The notes under the pieces: generated by a model
What the model was told of the DNA's origin: nothing
The model's database searches: none
Seen by the model: the letters and a program-made list of their open reading frames with translations, nothing else
Shown here: positions 1-6,415 of the stretch, piece by piece
How the letters are laid out: every line of letters starts with the position of its first letter
Position numbering within the stretch: position 1 is the stretch's first letter
Assembly (NCBI RefSeq): GCF_007923355.1
Contig: NZ_VOGO01000001.1
Span: 372,001 to 436,000, forward strand
DNA: 64,000 nt
Origin: Falsiphaeobacter marinintestinus
Lineage (GTDB): Bacteria > Pseudomonadota > Alphaproteobacteria > Rhodobacterales > Rhodobacteraceae
Reading direction: 5' to 3'
Translations under genes and position numbers: made by a program

Positions 1-1
1 A

Positions 2-778
2 GGGGCGGCCATGCAGGGCTATCTGCGCAATCCGTTGGCCGAACCCGGGCTTATCGGCGTTTCGGGGGCTGCAGCCTTGGGGGCCGTTCTGGCGATCCAG
101 ACCGGGTTGAGTGCGTCCTTCGCATTGGCTCTGCCAATCTCGGCTCTGGCCATGTCGGTTCTGGGGGTGCTTTTGATCCTTGCGTTGGCCGGGCCGCGCG
201 GGGCGTCAATCACACTGATCCTGGCTGGCATCGCGATCTCGGCCTTGGCCTCGGCGCTCACGTCGCTGGTGCTAAACTTATCGCCCAACCCGTTTGCTGC
301 AGCCGATATTGTCTTTTGGATGATGGGGTCCTTGGCCGACCGGTCCTTTACCCATGTATGGCTGGCCCTGCCCTTTATGCTGGTGGGGTGGGGATTGCTG
401 TTCAGCCTGGGGCGCGGCCTGAACGCGCTGACCCTTGGCGAAGATGCCGCCGAGGCGATGGGCATTCGTCTGCCCGCGATGCGTCTGCGTCTGATCCTTG
501 GCGTTGCGGCCTGCGTTGGTGCGGCAACGGCTGTTGCAGGCGCGATTGGGTTCGTCGGGTTAGTCGTGCCACACCTGCTGCGTCCGCTTGTGGGCGCGCG
601 ACCATCAGCATTGCTGTGGGCCTCGGCCCTTGGCGGGGCCGCAATGGTCTTGGCGGCGGACATTGCCGTGCGCGAATTGCTGCCGGACCGGGATCTGAAA
701 CTTGGCGTCTTGATGGCTCTGGTCGGGGCACCGCTGTTCCTGCATCTGATCTTCAAAACCCGGAAGGAATTCGCATGA
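2..778 (+). CDS. FecCD/BtuC-type ABC transporter permease, 5' partial
   Basis: Inner-membrane permease of a type II importer for a metal chelate, here probably a corrinoid. The reading frame is already open at the left edge (Gly-Ala-Ala before the first visible Met), and the first visible residues, MQGYLRNPLAEPGLIGVSG, match the conserved block that lies about one quarter into FecCD permeases. The gene therefore begins outside the window and the Met at base 11 is internal. The remaining 258 residues are hydrophobic with several membrane spans and the GFVGLVVPH coupling-helix region that contacts the ATPase. Its stop overlaps the next start (ATGA). The cobinamide amidohydrolase two genes on is the reason to favour a B12-type rather than heme or siderophore substrate; this is inference. 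Confidence 0.85.
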   Translation, partial: GAAMQGYLRNPLAEPGLIGVSGAAALGAVLAIQTGLSASFALALPISALAMSVLGVLLILALAGPRGASITLILAGIAISALASALTSLVLNLSPNPFAAADIVFWMMGSLADRSFTHVWLALPFMLVGWGLLFSLGRGLNALTLGEDAAEAMGIRLPAMRLRLILGVAACVGAATAVAGAIGFVGLVVPHLLRPLVGARPSALLWASALGGAAMVLAADIAVRELLPDRDLKLGVLMALVGAPLFLHLIFKTRKEFA

Positions 779-1533
779 CCCTTCTGTCGCTGTCAGATCT
801 GAGCGTACGGCGCGGCGATTGCCCGGTGGTCGATCATGTGTCGTTTGATGTGCAGGCTGGTGAATGCATTGGCCTGATTGGCCCCAACGGAGCCGGCAAG
901 ACCACATTATTGCGGGCTGCACTGGGGTTGCTTGCGGCGGATGGCAAATCCTCACTCGCCGCCCTGCCCGCCCATGACCGCGCCCGCCAAGTCGCCTGGA
1001 TGCCGCAAGCGCGCGAAATCGCTTGGCCTGTCAGCGTCGAAACATTGATCGCATTGGGCCGCATTCCGCATTTGCCGCGAGGGTCCAAGCTTCGGCATGA
1101 GGATCAGGTTGCCATTGATGCCGCGATCAATCGCATGGGCTTGGACGCCTATCGGCTCCGGACTGCAACGCAGTTGTCGGGGGGCGAACAGGCCCGCGTC
1201 CTGATTGCCCGGGCGTTGGCGCAGGATACACCGTTGCTGATCGCAGATGAACCAATTGCCGGACTGGATCCAGCCAACCAGATCGCGACCATGGATGTGT
1301 TTTCCGGCCTGGCCCGCGACGGGCACAGTGTGCTGGTCTCAATCCACGACCTGGGACTGGCCGCACGACATTGCACCCGGCTGTTGATGATCAACCGGGG
1401 TCGTTTGGTCGCCGACGGCCCCCCGGCGCAGGTGTTGACGCCAGAAAACGTCGAACAGGTCTTTGGCGTGTCAGCATTTTTTCAACACACGCCCGATGGC
1501 CCGGTGTTTCAGCCGATGACCGTTATCCAATGA
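775..1533 (+). CDS. ABC transporter ATP-binding protein (BtuD/FecE type)
   Basis: Cytoplasmic ATPase of 252 residues that powers the preceding permease. Walker A is GPNGAGKTT (about residue 39), the signature is LSGGEQARV (about 137), Walker B is PLLIADEP followed by the D-loop, and the switch histidine lies in SIHDLG. The length is normal for FecE/HmuV/BtuD proteins. The ATG start overlaps the permease stop by four bases, so the two are translationally coupled, and the stop in turn overlaps the cbiZ start. The sequence alone does not separate BtuD from HmuV; the corrinoid assignment comes from cbiZ. No periplasmic binding protein is visible, so it would lie upstream of the window. Confidence 0.9.
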   Translation: MTLLSLSDLSVRRGDCPVVDHVSFDVQAGECIGLIGPNGAGKTTLLRAALGLLAADGKSSLAALPAHDRARQVAWMPQAREIAWPVSVETLIALGRIPHLPRGSKLRHEDQVAIDAAINRMGLDAYRLRTATQLSGGEQARVLIARALAQDTPLLIADEPIAGLDPANQIATMDVFSGLARDGHSVLVSIHDLGLAARHCTRLLMINRGRLVADGPPAQVLTPENVEQVFGVSAFFQHTPDGPVFQPMTVIQ

Positions 1534-2183
1534 AGCTGACGCTAGACTCCCCGTGGCTGGTCTGTGATCTGGGCGCGCCGCATCAGGTTCTCAGCTGGTC
1601 TATCACCCACCCCGGCTTTGTCACGGCTGACCGGATCGTCTGGCGTGAGGTGCGCAATGCCGACCTGTCACCGGATCTGAATGTCGAAACCTGGCTAACC
1701 GCCCAGTTGCAAAAGCGCGGACAGACAGATGCCGTCACACTTCTGACCTCGCGCACAATAGATGCGTTTGAAACAGCCGAGGCCGTCATCGATGGCCAAC
1801 GAGCCTTCTGTGTGGCGACCACCGGCCTTAGCAATGCCGAGAGGATCGGCACCCGTCTTGACCGCAGCGGCAAGGACTGGGGTACGATCAACGTTGCCGT
1901 TCAAGTCTCAGCGGGGTTGTCACAAGCCGCACTGATCGAAACGCTGTCTGTTGCAACACAGGCCCGAACCACCGCCATAATTGATACCGGTTATGCCCTG
2001 CCGACTGGGGTCGCCACAGGCACTGGAACCGACTGCATCGCCGTCGCAGCCCCGACCGGGCACGAACCTTTTGCCGGGTTGCACACCGCCATCGGAGAAG
2101 CCGTCGGGCAAGCCGTTTACGCGGCCGTATATCAGGGTGCAAAAGTCTGGATGGAAAGCGTACGCCGCCCGGACTGCGACTGA
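1530..2183 (+). CDS. cbiZ: Adenosylcobinamide amidohydrolase CbiZ
   Basis: CbiZ removes the aminopropanol arm from adenosylcobinamide or pseudo-B12 to give adenosylcobyric acid, a salvage route for incomplete corrinoids. The 217-residue protein carries the family block ATTGLSNAERIG and a later DTGYALPTGVATGTGTD stretch typical of this fold. The frame is open upstream, but the ATG at 1530 overlaps the ATPase stop (ATGA) and is the natural coupled start. Close coupling of a FecCD transporter with cbiZ is a known arrangement in Rhodobacterales and supports import of cobinamide followed by remodelling. The final step genes (cobD/cobC type) are not in this window. Confidence 0.85.
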   Translation: MKLTLDSPWLVCDLGAPHQVLSWSITHPGFVTADRIVWREVRNADLSPDLNVETWLTAQLQKRGQTDAVTLLTSRTIDAFETAEAVIDGQRAFCVATTGLSNAERIGTRLDRSGKDWGTINVAVQVSAGLSQAALIETLSVATQARTTAIIDTGYALPTGVATGTGTDCIAVAAPTGHEPFAGLHTAIGEAVGQAVYAAVYQGAKVWMESVRRPDCD

Positions 2184-2251
2184 GGCACCGCTTGCGCGTG
2201 AGACGTCTATCGGGTACCGCCTGCCCCGATCAACACGATTGCAGGTGCGCT

Positions 2252-2470
2252 ATGTTCGACATCATGATCTGGGGCGGGGCCGCCCTGTCTCTTACCGGGC
2301 TTCTGGGGCTGGTCTGGAGCATCATCCGTGTCATGCGCGCCCGCCGGGCCAATTTAACGGATGAAGAGTTGCGCGCCGCAGTTCAATCGGTGCTGCCGCT
2401 GAACCTTGGCGCGCTGTTCTTGTCGGTGATCGGCCTGATGCTGGTGATCCTCGGGATCTTCCTCGGCTGA
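2252..2470 (+). CDS. Small two-helix inner-membrane protein
   Basis: This 72-residue protein has a hydrophobic N-terminal helix (about residues 5-25), a short basic loop MRARRANLTDEE, and a second hydrophobic helix at the C-terminus (LFLSVIGLMLVILGIFL). I chose the ATG at 2252, beginning MFDIMIWGGA, because it places the first helix directly at the N-terminus; an in-frame ATG 60 bases earlier would add a Cys/Arg-rich tail without membrane character. It lies 68 bases after cbiZ and may be cotranscribed. I do not recognise a family and assign no function. Confidence 0.55.
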   Translation: MFDIMIWGGAALSLTGLLGLVWSIIRVMRARRANLTDEELRAAVQSVLPLNLGALFLSVIGLMLVILGIFLG

Positions 2471-2484
2471 TCAAAAGCCAGTCT

Positions 2485-2697
2485 TCAGACCGGCATATTG
2501 TCGAATCGCGCTTCGACAGCTTCATCGCTTAGCGACGCTTCCAGCCGTTTCAGACGCAACGGAGCGGTTTCGCCTTCGGCTGTCATTCGATTGAGAAGCT
2601 CGGAAAACTCGGGTTGAAGCGCAATCCTCTGCTCCATCGTGCAACCGGCAATCCGTTGCTCCAGTTCTTCGGCCTTGGTCAGGTTTTGTGATTTCAT
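2485..2697 (-). CDS. Small charged hypothetical protein
   Basis: A 70-residue, Glu/Arg-rich, probably all-helical soluble protein (MKSQNLTKAEELEQRIAG...). On the minus strand a strong GGGAGG Shine-Dalgarno sequence stands about eight bases before the ATG, which is the best evidence that it is translated. It converges on the small membrane protein gene, with 14 bases between the stops. No catalytic motif or family was recognised. A perfect CtrA-type site lies about 130 bases upstream of its start, in the region shared with the sulfur operon that runs the other way. Confidence 0.6.
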   Translation of the reverse strand: MKSQNLTKAEELEQRIAGCTMEQRIALQPEFSELLNRMTAEGETAPLRLKRLEASLSDEAVEARFDNMPV

Positions 2698-2824
2698 GTT
2701 ATGGTGCCTCCCGTCACTTGTAGAACCTTGTCACGCGTGCGTAACGTTTCGAAGACTTTCCGCCGTTATCCCGGATTTACCCAACTGAGCGCACAGTGAC
2801 TGCCGGATTAGTGGGCAGGTTCTG

Positions 2825-2839
2825 TTAATTTCGGGTTAA
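2825..2839. promoter_or_regulatory. Candidate CtrA binding site (TTAA-N7-TTAA)
   Basis: A perfect TTAA, seven bases (TTTCGGG), TTAA motif, which is the full CtrA recognition sequence of alphaproteobacteria. It lies between two divergent genes, 128 bases from the small minus-strand gene and 131 bases from the metallohydrolase. The match is exact, but function is inferred only. Confidence 0.4.
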
Positions 2840-2915
2840 TACTTGTCATATCCGCGCGGTCTGAGCCTTGACTCACATCAAGTACAGAAAACTCATTTGT
2901 CGCGCCCTTATCTCT

Positions 2916-2951
2916 TGCAACACATTCACAAAAAGATATATGTAAGTTGCA
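2916..2951. promoter_or_regulatory. Promoter region of the reactive-sulfur operon with an inverted repeat
   Basis: TGCAAC (2916-2921) and GTTGCA (2946-2951) form a six-base inverted repeat around an AT-rich core that includes ATTCACAAAAAGATAT. The core begins with the ATTC half of the SoxR/SqrR palindrome, but the second half (ATAT in place of GAAT) is poor. It lies directly before the ribosome binding site CGGAG of the metallohydrolase. The binding protein is unknown. Confidence 0.35.
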
Positions 2952-2969
2952 CAACGAACGGAGTACCGC

Positions 2970-3833
2970 ATGACACCCTTTGTAAAAGCATTTTTCGACG
3001 ACGCCACGTTTACCGTGTCGTACGTCGTCCGCGAACCGCATGGAACAGCATGTGCGATCATCGACAGTGTTCTTGATTTTGATCACGCATCGGGCAGAAC
3101 CAACACCGATTCCGCTGACAAGGTGATCGCTTATGTCAAAGCCGAAGGCCTGAATGTCGAATGGATCCTTGAAAGCCATGTCCACGCTGACCACCTGTCG
3201 GCAGCCCCCTATATCCAAGAACAGGTGGGCGGCAAAATCGGCATCGGTGACAACATCACAGTTGTGCAGGACACCTTTGGAAAAGTCTTTAACGAAGGCA
3301 CTGAATTCCAGCGCGACGGCAGCCAGTTCGACCAATTGTTCAAAGAGGGCGACAGCTTTCACATTGGTCAGATGCGCGGCGACGTGCTGCACACGCCTGG
3401 CCACACACCGGCCTGCCTGACGTATGTCATCGGCGATGCTGCCTTCGTTGGTGACACGCTGTTCATGCCCGATTTCGGCACCGCACGCTGCGATTTCCCG
3501 GGTGGGTCGTCCGAGACCCTGTATCAGTCGATCCAGAAAATTCTGGCGTTGCCCGATGAAACCCGTGTTTTTGTCGGCCATGACTATAAGGCACCGGGCC
3601 GGGATGAATACGCTTGGGAAACCACAGTGGGCGAACAGAAGGCTCTGAACATCCACATCGGGTCGGGCAAATCCATCGATGAGTTCGTGCAGATGCGCGA
3701 TGCCCGCGATGCGACCCTGGGCATGCCCCGGCTGATCCTGCCGTCGCTGCAAGTGAATATGCGTGCTGGCCAAATGCCGCCCGAGGATGATCAGGGCGAT
3801 GTTTTCCTCAAGATCCCAGTCAACAAAATCTGA
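2970..3833 (+). CDS. Persulfide dioxygenase-like metallo-beta-lactamase-fold hydrolase (Blh C-terminal type)
   Basis: A 287-residue MBL-fold protein close to ETHE1/Blh persulfide dioxygenases, which oxidise glutathione persulfide to sulfite. The metal-site motif HVHADHLSA is at about residue 70, a second histidine lies in HTPGHTPACL, the bridging aspartate in GDTLF, and the last histidine in FVGHDYK. The motif is the ETHE1-like HxHxDH form, not that of a resistance beta-lactamase. The start at 2970 has CGGAG six bases upstream. It heads an operon with a split YeeE/YedE pair and a CRTGTRC protein, the set linked to the bigR operons of Agrobacterium and Xylella; in those the CRTGTRC domain is fused to this one, here it is a separate gene. 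Confidence 0.85.
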   Translation: MTPFVKAFFDDATFTVSYVVREPHGTACAIIDSVLDFDHASGRTNTDSADKVIAYVKAEGLNVEWILESHVHADHLSAAPYIQEQVGGKIGIGDNITVVQDTFGKVFNEGTEFQRDGSQFDQLFKEGDSFHIGQMRGDVLHTPGHTPACLTYVIGDAAFVGDTLFMPDFGTARCDFPGGSSETLYQSIQKILALPDETRVFVGHDYKAPGRDEYAWETTVGEQKALNIHIGSGKSIDEFVQMRDARDATLGMPRLILPSLQVNMRAGQMPPEDDQGDVFLKIPVNKI

Positions 3834-3872
3834 CGGCTGGACGAAACGCGCGAGATACAAGGAACACGAAAC

Positions 3873-4301
3873 ATGCAAGCAGACTGGATCTGGGGCTTGG
3901 TCGGTGGGGTACTGATCGGGCTTGGAGGCGCCGTTTACCTGTTGGGGAACGGTCGTATCATGGGGGCGTCGGGCATCATTGGCGGCCTGATCGACGGGAG
4001 CGGTCGCGACACAGCGCGCGAGCGGCTCGTCTTTCTGGCGGGCGTGGTCATCATGCCGCTGATTCTATGGCCGATCTATAACGTCGATATCGACACCCAC
4101 ATGACCGATCAGTGGTGGGCGATCATAGCTGCGGGCCTGCTTGTCGGTGTCGGCACTCGTATTGCCAACGGCTGTACATCAGGCCACGGGGTTTGCGGGA
4201 TTTCGCGCTTTTCACTGCGTGGGATGGTCGCCACCGTTTTTTACATTCTGGCTGGTGGCCTGATGCTGACTTTGTTCCGTCATGTATGGGGGCTGATCTG
4301 A
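3873..4301 (+). CDS. YeeE/YedE family sulfur-compound transporter, first half
   Basis: A 142-residue integral membrane protein with about four helices. The family block [21 protein letters not shown] near residue 95 holds the cysteines thought to pass thiosulfate or other sulfur species across the membrane. It is half the length of full YeeE proteins such as SoxT later in this window, and the next gene supplies the other half. AAGGA precedes the ATG by about nine bases. The TGA overlaps the next ATG by one base (TGATG), indicating coupled synthesis of the two halves. The place in a persulfide operon suggests import or export of reactive sulfur; the exact substrate cannot be read from the sequence. 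Confidence 0.85.
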   Translation: MQADWIWGLVGGVLIGLGGAVYLLGNGRIMGASGIIGGLIDGSGRDTARERLVFLAGVVIMPLILWPIYNVDIDTHMTDQWWAIIAAGLLVGVGTRIANGCTSGHGVCGISRFSLRGMVATVFYILAGGLMLTLFRHVWGLI

Positions 4302-4735
4302 TGCAACGTACAATTCTTTCCCTGATCGCGGGTCTGCTGTTTGGCGGCGGTCTGTTCATCTCTGGCATGACCGACACCACGAAAGTGCAGGGCTGGCTGG
4401 ATGTCTTTGGGAACTGGGATCCAACGCTGGCCTTTGTCATGGGGGGCGCGATCATCCCGATGTTCTTTGCCTGGCGTCTGACGGAAGGTCGCAAACCGCT
4501 GGTTGGCGGCGAGTTCCCGAAACCGCCCGCGCCCGAAGTTGACCGCCGCCTTGTGGTCGGTTCGGTCATGTTCGGTATGGGCTGGGGACTGGTCGGCCTG
4601 TGCCCGGGACCCGCCATTGCGTCGCTGACGTATAACGGCATCCACGGCGTCGGGTTCCTGATTGCCATGTTGGCTGGCATGGCATTTGCGCCAACCGTGC
4701 GGACGCGGCTGGACCGTATGGCCGAGGCGGCGTAA
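4301..4735 (+). CDS. YeeE/YedE family sulfur-compound transporter, second half (DUF6691 type)
   Basis: A 144-residue membrane protein that pairs with the preceding half-transporter. It shows the second-half signature GMGWGLVGLCPGPAIAS with a conserved cysteine, and an N-terminal helix with GLLFGGGLFISGM. The ATG at 4301 reuses the last base of the previous stop. Two-gene YeeE/YedE sets like this are common next to Blh-type persulfide hydrolases. The frame stays open upstream through the previous gene, but that stretch does not have membrane-protein composition and is not coding. Confidence 0.82.
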   Translation: MQRTILSLIAGLLFGGGLFISGMTDTTKVQGWLDVFGNWDPTLAFVMGGAIIPMFFAWRLTEGRKPLVGGEFPKPPAPEVDRRLVVGSVMFGMGWGLVGLCPGPAIASLTYNGIHGVGFLIAMLAGMAFAPTVRTRLDRMAEAA

Positions 4736-4744
4736 ACAGGGGTC

Positions 4745-5170
4745 ATGGATATCCGACACATCACCCCCGACTATGCGGTGTCGCCGCAGATTACCGCCGA
4801 AGACGCGCAGGCCATTGCCGACGCCGGATTCAAACTGGTGATCTGCAACCGCCCCGACGCTGAAGTGACACCCGATCTTGCCGAAGAGACGATCCGCGCG
4901 GCTGTCGAAGCCGCCGGATTGCGCTTCGAAGCCTTGCCGCTGACTCAAGAGACCATGACGCTCGACAACGCCGCCCGACACCGGGCGCTGATGGAAAGCG
5001 CCGAAGGCCCAGTGTTGGCCTATTGCCGGACGGGCACTCGGTGTTCAGTGGTCTGGGCACTGGGGCATGCCTCGATCCTGAGCCCTGATGACATCCTGTC
5101 AAAGACGAGCGCGGCCGGGTACCAGCTGGACCAATTGCGTCCCACCCTCACCCAGATCGCCGGTCAGTAA
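4745..5170 (+). CDS. TIGR01244-type sulfurtransferase/phosphatase-like protein (Blh N-terminal domain as a separate gene)
   Basis: A 141-residue protein with the P-loop-like active-site motif YCRTGTRCSVVWAL at about residue 95. This is the TIGR01244/DUF442 family, a dual-specificity-phosphatase-like fold thought to act as a sulfurtransferase. In Agrobacterium and Xylella Blh the same domain is joined N-terminally to the persulfide dioxygenase; here the two are separate genes flanking the transporter pair. It begins nine bases after the previous stop and ends the operon just before a strong terminator. The functional role (moving sulfane sulfur to or from the hydrolase) is inferred from the family and from the gene order. 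Confidence 0.8.
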   Translation: MDIRHITPDYAVSPQITAEDAQAIADAGFKLVICNRPDAEVTPDLAEETIRAAVEAAGLRFEALPLTQETMTLDNAARHRALMESAEGPVLAYCRTGTRCSVVWALGHASILSPDDILSKTSAAGYQLDQLRPTLTQIAGQ

Positions 5171-5190
5171 ACGATCTTTCATCAGACAAG

Positions 5191-5217
5191 ACGGCGACCC
5201 ATTTGGGTCGCCGTTTT
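5191..5217. terminator. Bidirectional rho-independent terminator
   Basis: A perfect ten-base stem, ACGGCGACCC and GGGTCGCCGT, with an ATTT loop, followed by TTT on the plus strand. It ends the sulfur operon and touches the stop codon of the convergent gene at 5216, which it can also terminate. Confidence 0.85.
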
Positions 5218-6340
5218 ACGTTCCGCTCTCTACTTCCGACGCAGGGAAATCCTCTCCCGAGAAACCGGCGAGGCGCGAGATTTCGGATGCCAGATCTTGC
5301 GATGACCCCTCGATATCAAACTCTTGAGGGGTCGGCGTTTCAATCAATGCCGGGACGGGTGCCGGATCATCTGGCGCAGGATCGGTCGGCGGTTCCGGCA
5401 ATTCCGGTCTTTGGACCGGTGATGATTGAAAACCTTCGCCATCGACTGTTTCCTGCTCCGGACCTTCCGCCGTTTCATTTGCGCGGACCGCGCGCATTCC
5501 GGCAAGTTGACCCAATCGGCAAATCGCGACAGTTTCCCCATTGATCGCGACCAGCTCTGTCTGGTCGAACCCGTTCCGTTGAATTGGGATCACGTCGCCG
5601 GGTTGCATGTCGGCAAGATCGCTCAGTGACAACCGCAGCCGGCATAGAACGGCCGTCAGGTCGGCCTGCGCGACGTCAAAGGCGCTCTCTAATCTGAGGC
5701 CTGCATGAGCACCGTCCTCTGGCTGATCTTCGGCATCGGCCTGCAATCTTTCGGGCAGGATGATTATCATCTGCCCTTGTGACGCGCCGCCACCCAGATC
5801 GACCGTCAGGTGAAACTGGCGGTACCATTCCGCGGAAAGGGACAACAGCAGATCCGCTGCCGCCGCGACCCTGGCACCGAATCGGAACCCTGCAAAGCAA
5901 TGCCGGTCCACCGGGTTTTCTGTCAACGTCTCGATCTGGGCCAGCATCGCATCTATCAGCGGAGCCGTCATCGCAGCGTCGGTCGCCGTGAAACGGCGGT
6001 CAGCAACCGGGCCTTTCAGCACGCTGCCCATTGTCTGGTGCTGGATCACTGCGGTTACAAAAGCCGGGTCCAGGCATATTGCGCCGGGTTGATCGCCCGG
6101 GCCGTCCAGAAGGATGGCCAACCACCCATCGGTCAGACCTTCTGCCAGATCCCCCTGCCCCTGTCGCACCTGCCGCACACCGATTACCGCCAAAGACAGG
6201 GCCAGTTCGGCCTGCGCGGCGCGGGCCAACGCCATCCTCAGGCTGCGCAGTGTCGACCGGTCACTGTCCGGGTCCGCCCCCGAAGCAGCCACCAGCTTGC
6301 GCGCCAATATGGAAGGTCCGCTTGTATTCGGGTCGGTCAT
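5216..6340 (-). CDS. FliM/FliN-family (SpoA domain) flagellar motor switch-like protein
   Basis: A 374-residue protein. Residues about 215-285 (ESAFDVAQADLTAVLCRLRLSLSDLADMQPGDVIPI and on to VAICRLGQLAGMRAVRA in the full sequence) form a SpoA domain as found in FliM, FliN and type III secretion C-ring proteins. The first ~200 residues resemble a degenerate FliM middle domain, and the last ~90 are an acidic, proline-rich tail. No other flagellar gene is in the window. It follows the kinase operon on the same strand after 75 bases and may be cotranscribed. A link between the kinase and the motor is possible, but nothing in the sequence proves it. Confidence 0.7.
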   Translation of the reverse strand: MTDPNTSGPSILARKLVAASGADPDSDRSTLRSLRMALARAAQAELALSLAVIGVRQVRQGQGDLAEGLTDGWLAILLDGPGDQPGAICLDPAFVTAVIQHQTMGSVLKGPVADRRFTATDAAMTAPLIDAMLAQIETLTENPVDRHCFAGFRFGARVAAAADLLLSLSAEWYRQFHLTVDLGGGASQGQMIIILPERLQADAEDQPEDGAHAGLRLESAFDVAQADLTAVLCRLRLSLSDLADMQPGDVIPIQRNGFDQTELVAINGETVAICRLGQLAGMRAVRANETAEGPEQETVDGEGFQSSPVQRPELPEPPTDPAPDDPAPVPALIETPTPQEFDIEGSSQDLASEISRLAGFSGEDFPASEVESGT

Positions 6341-6415
6341 CGCCTTGGGCCTGCCAATCAGAGTTTCCCTCTGATCTAAGGCCTATTTGGTTACCATTGG
6401 ATTGACAGGCCTGGC

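Noticed and set aside
2924-2939. SoxR site ATTCACAAAAAGATAT before the sulfur operon
   Set aside because: Only the left half-site fits; the right half has two mismatches, so I do not claim it as an operator.
2970-3833. MBL-fold gene as a beta-lactam resistance gene
   Set aside because: HVHADHLSA and FVGHDYK are of the ETHE1/Blh persulfide dioxygenase group and the neighbours handle sulfur.
2808-3878. Antisense frame of 356 residues opposite the persulfide dioxygenase-like gene
   Set aside because: The plus-strand protein has clear metal-site motifs, a ribosome site and operon context.
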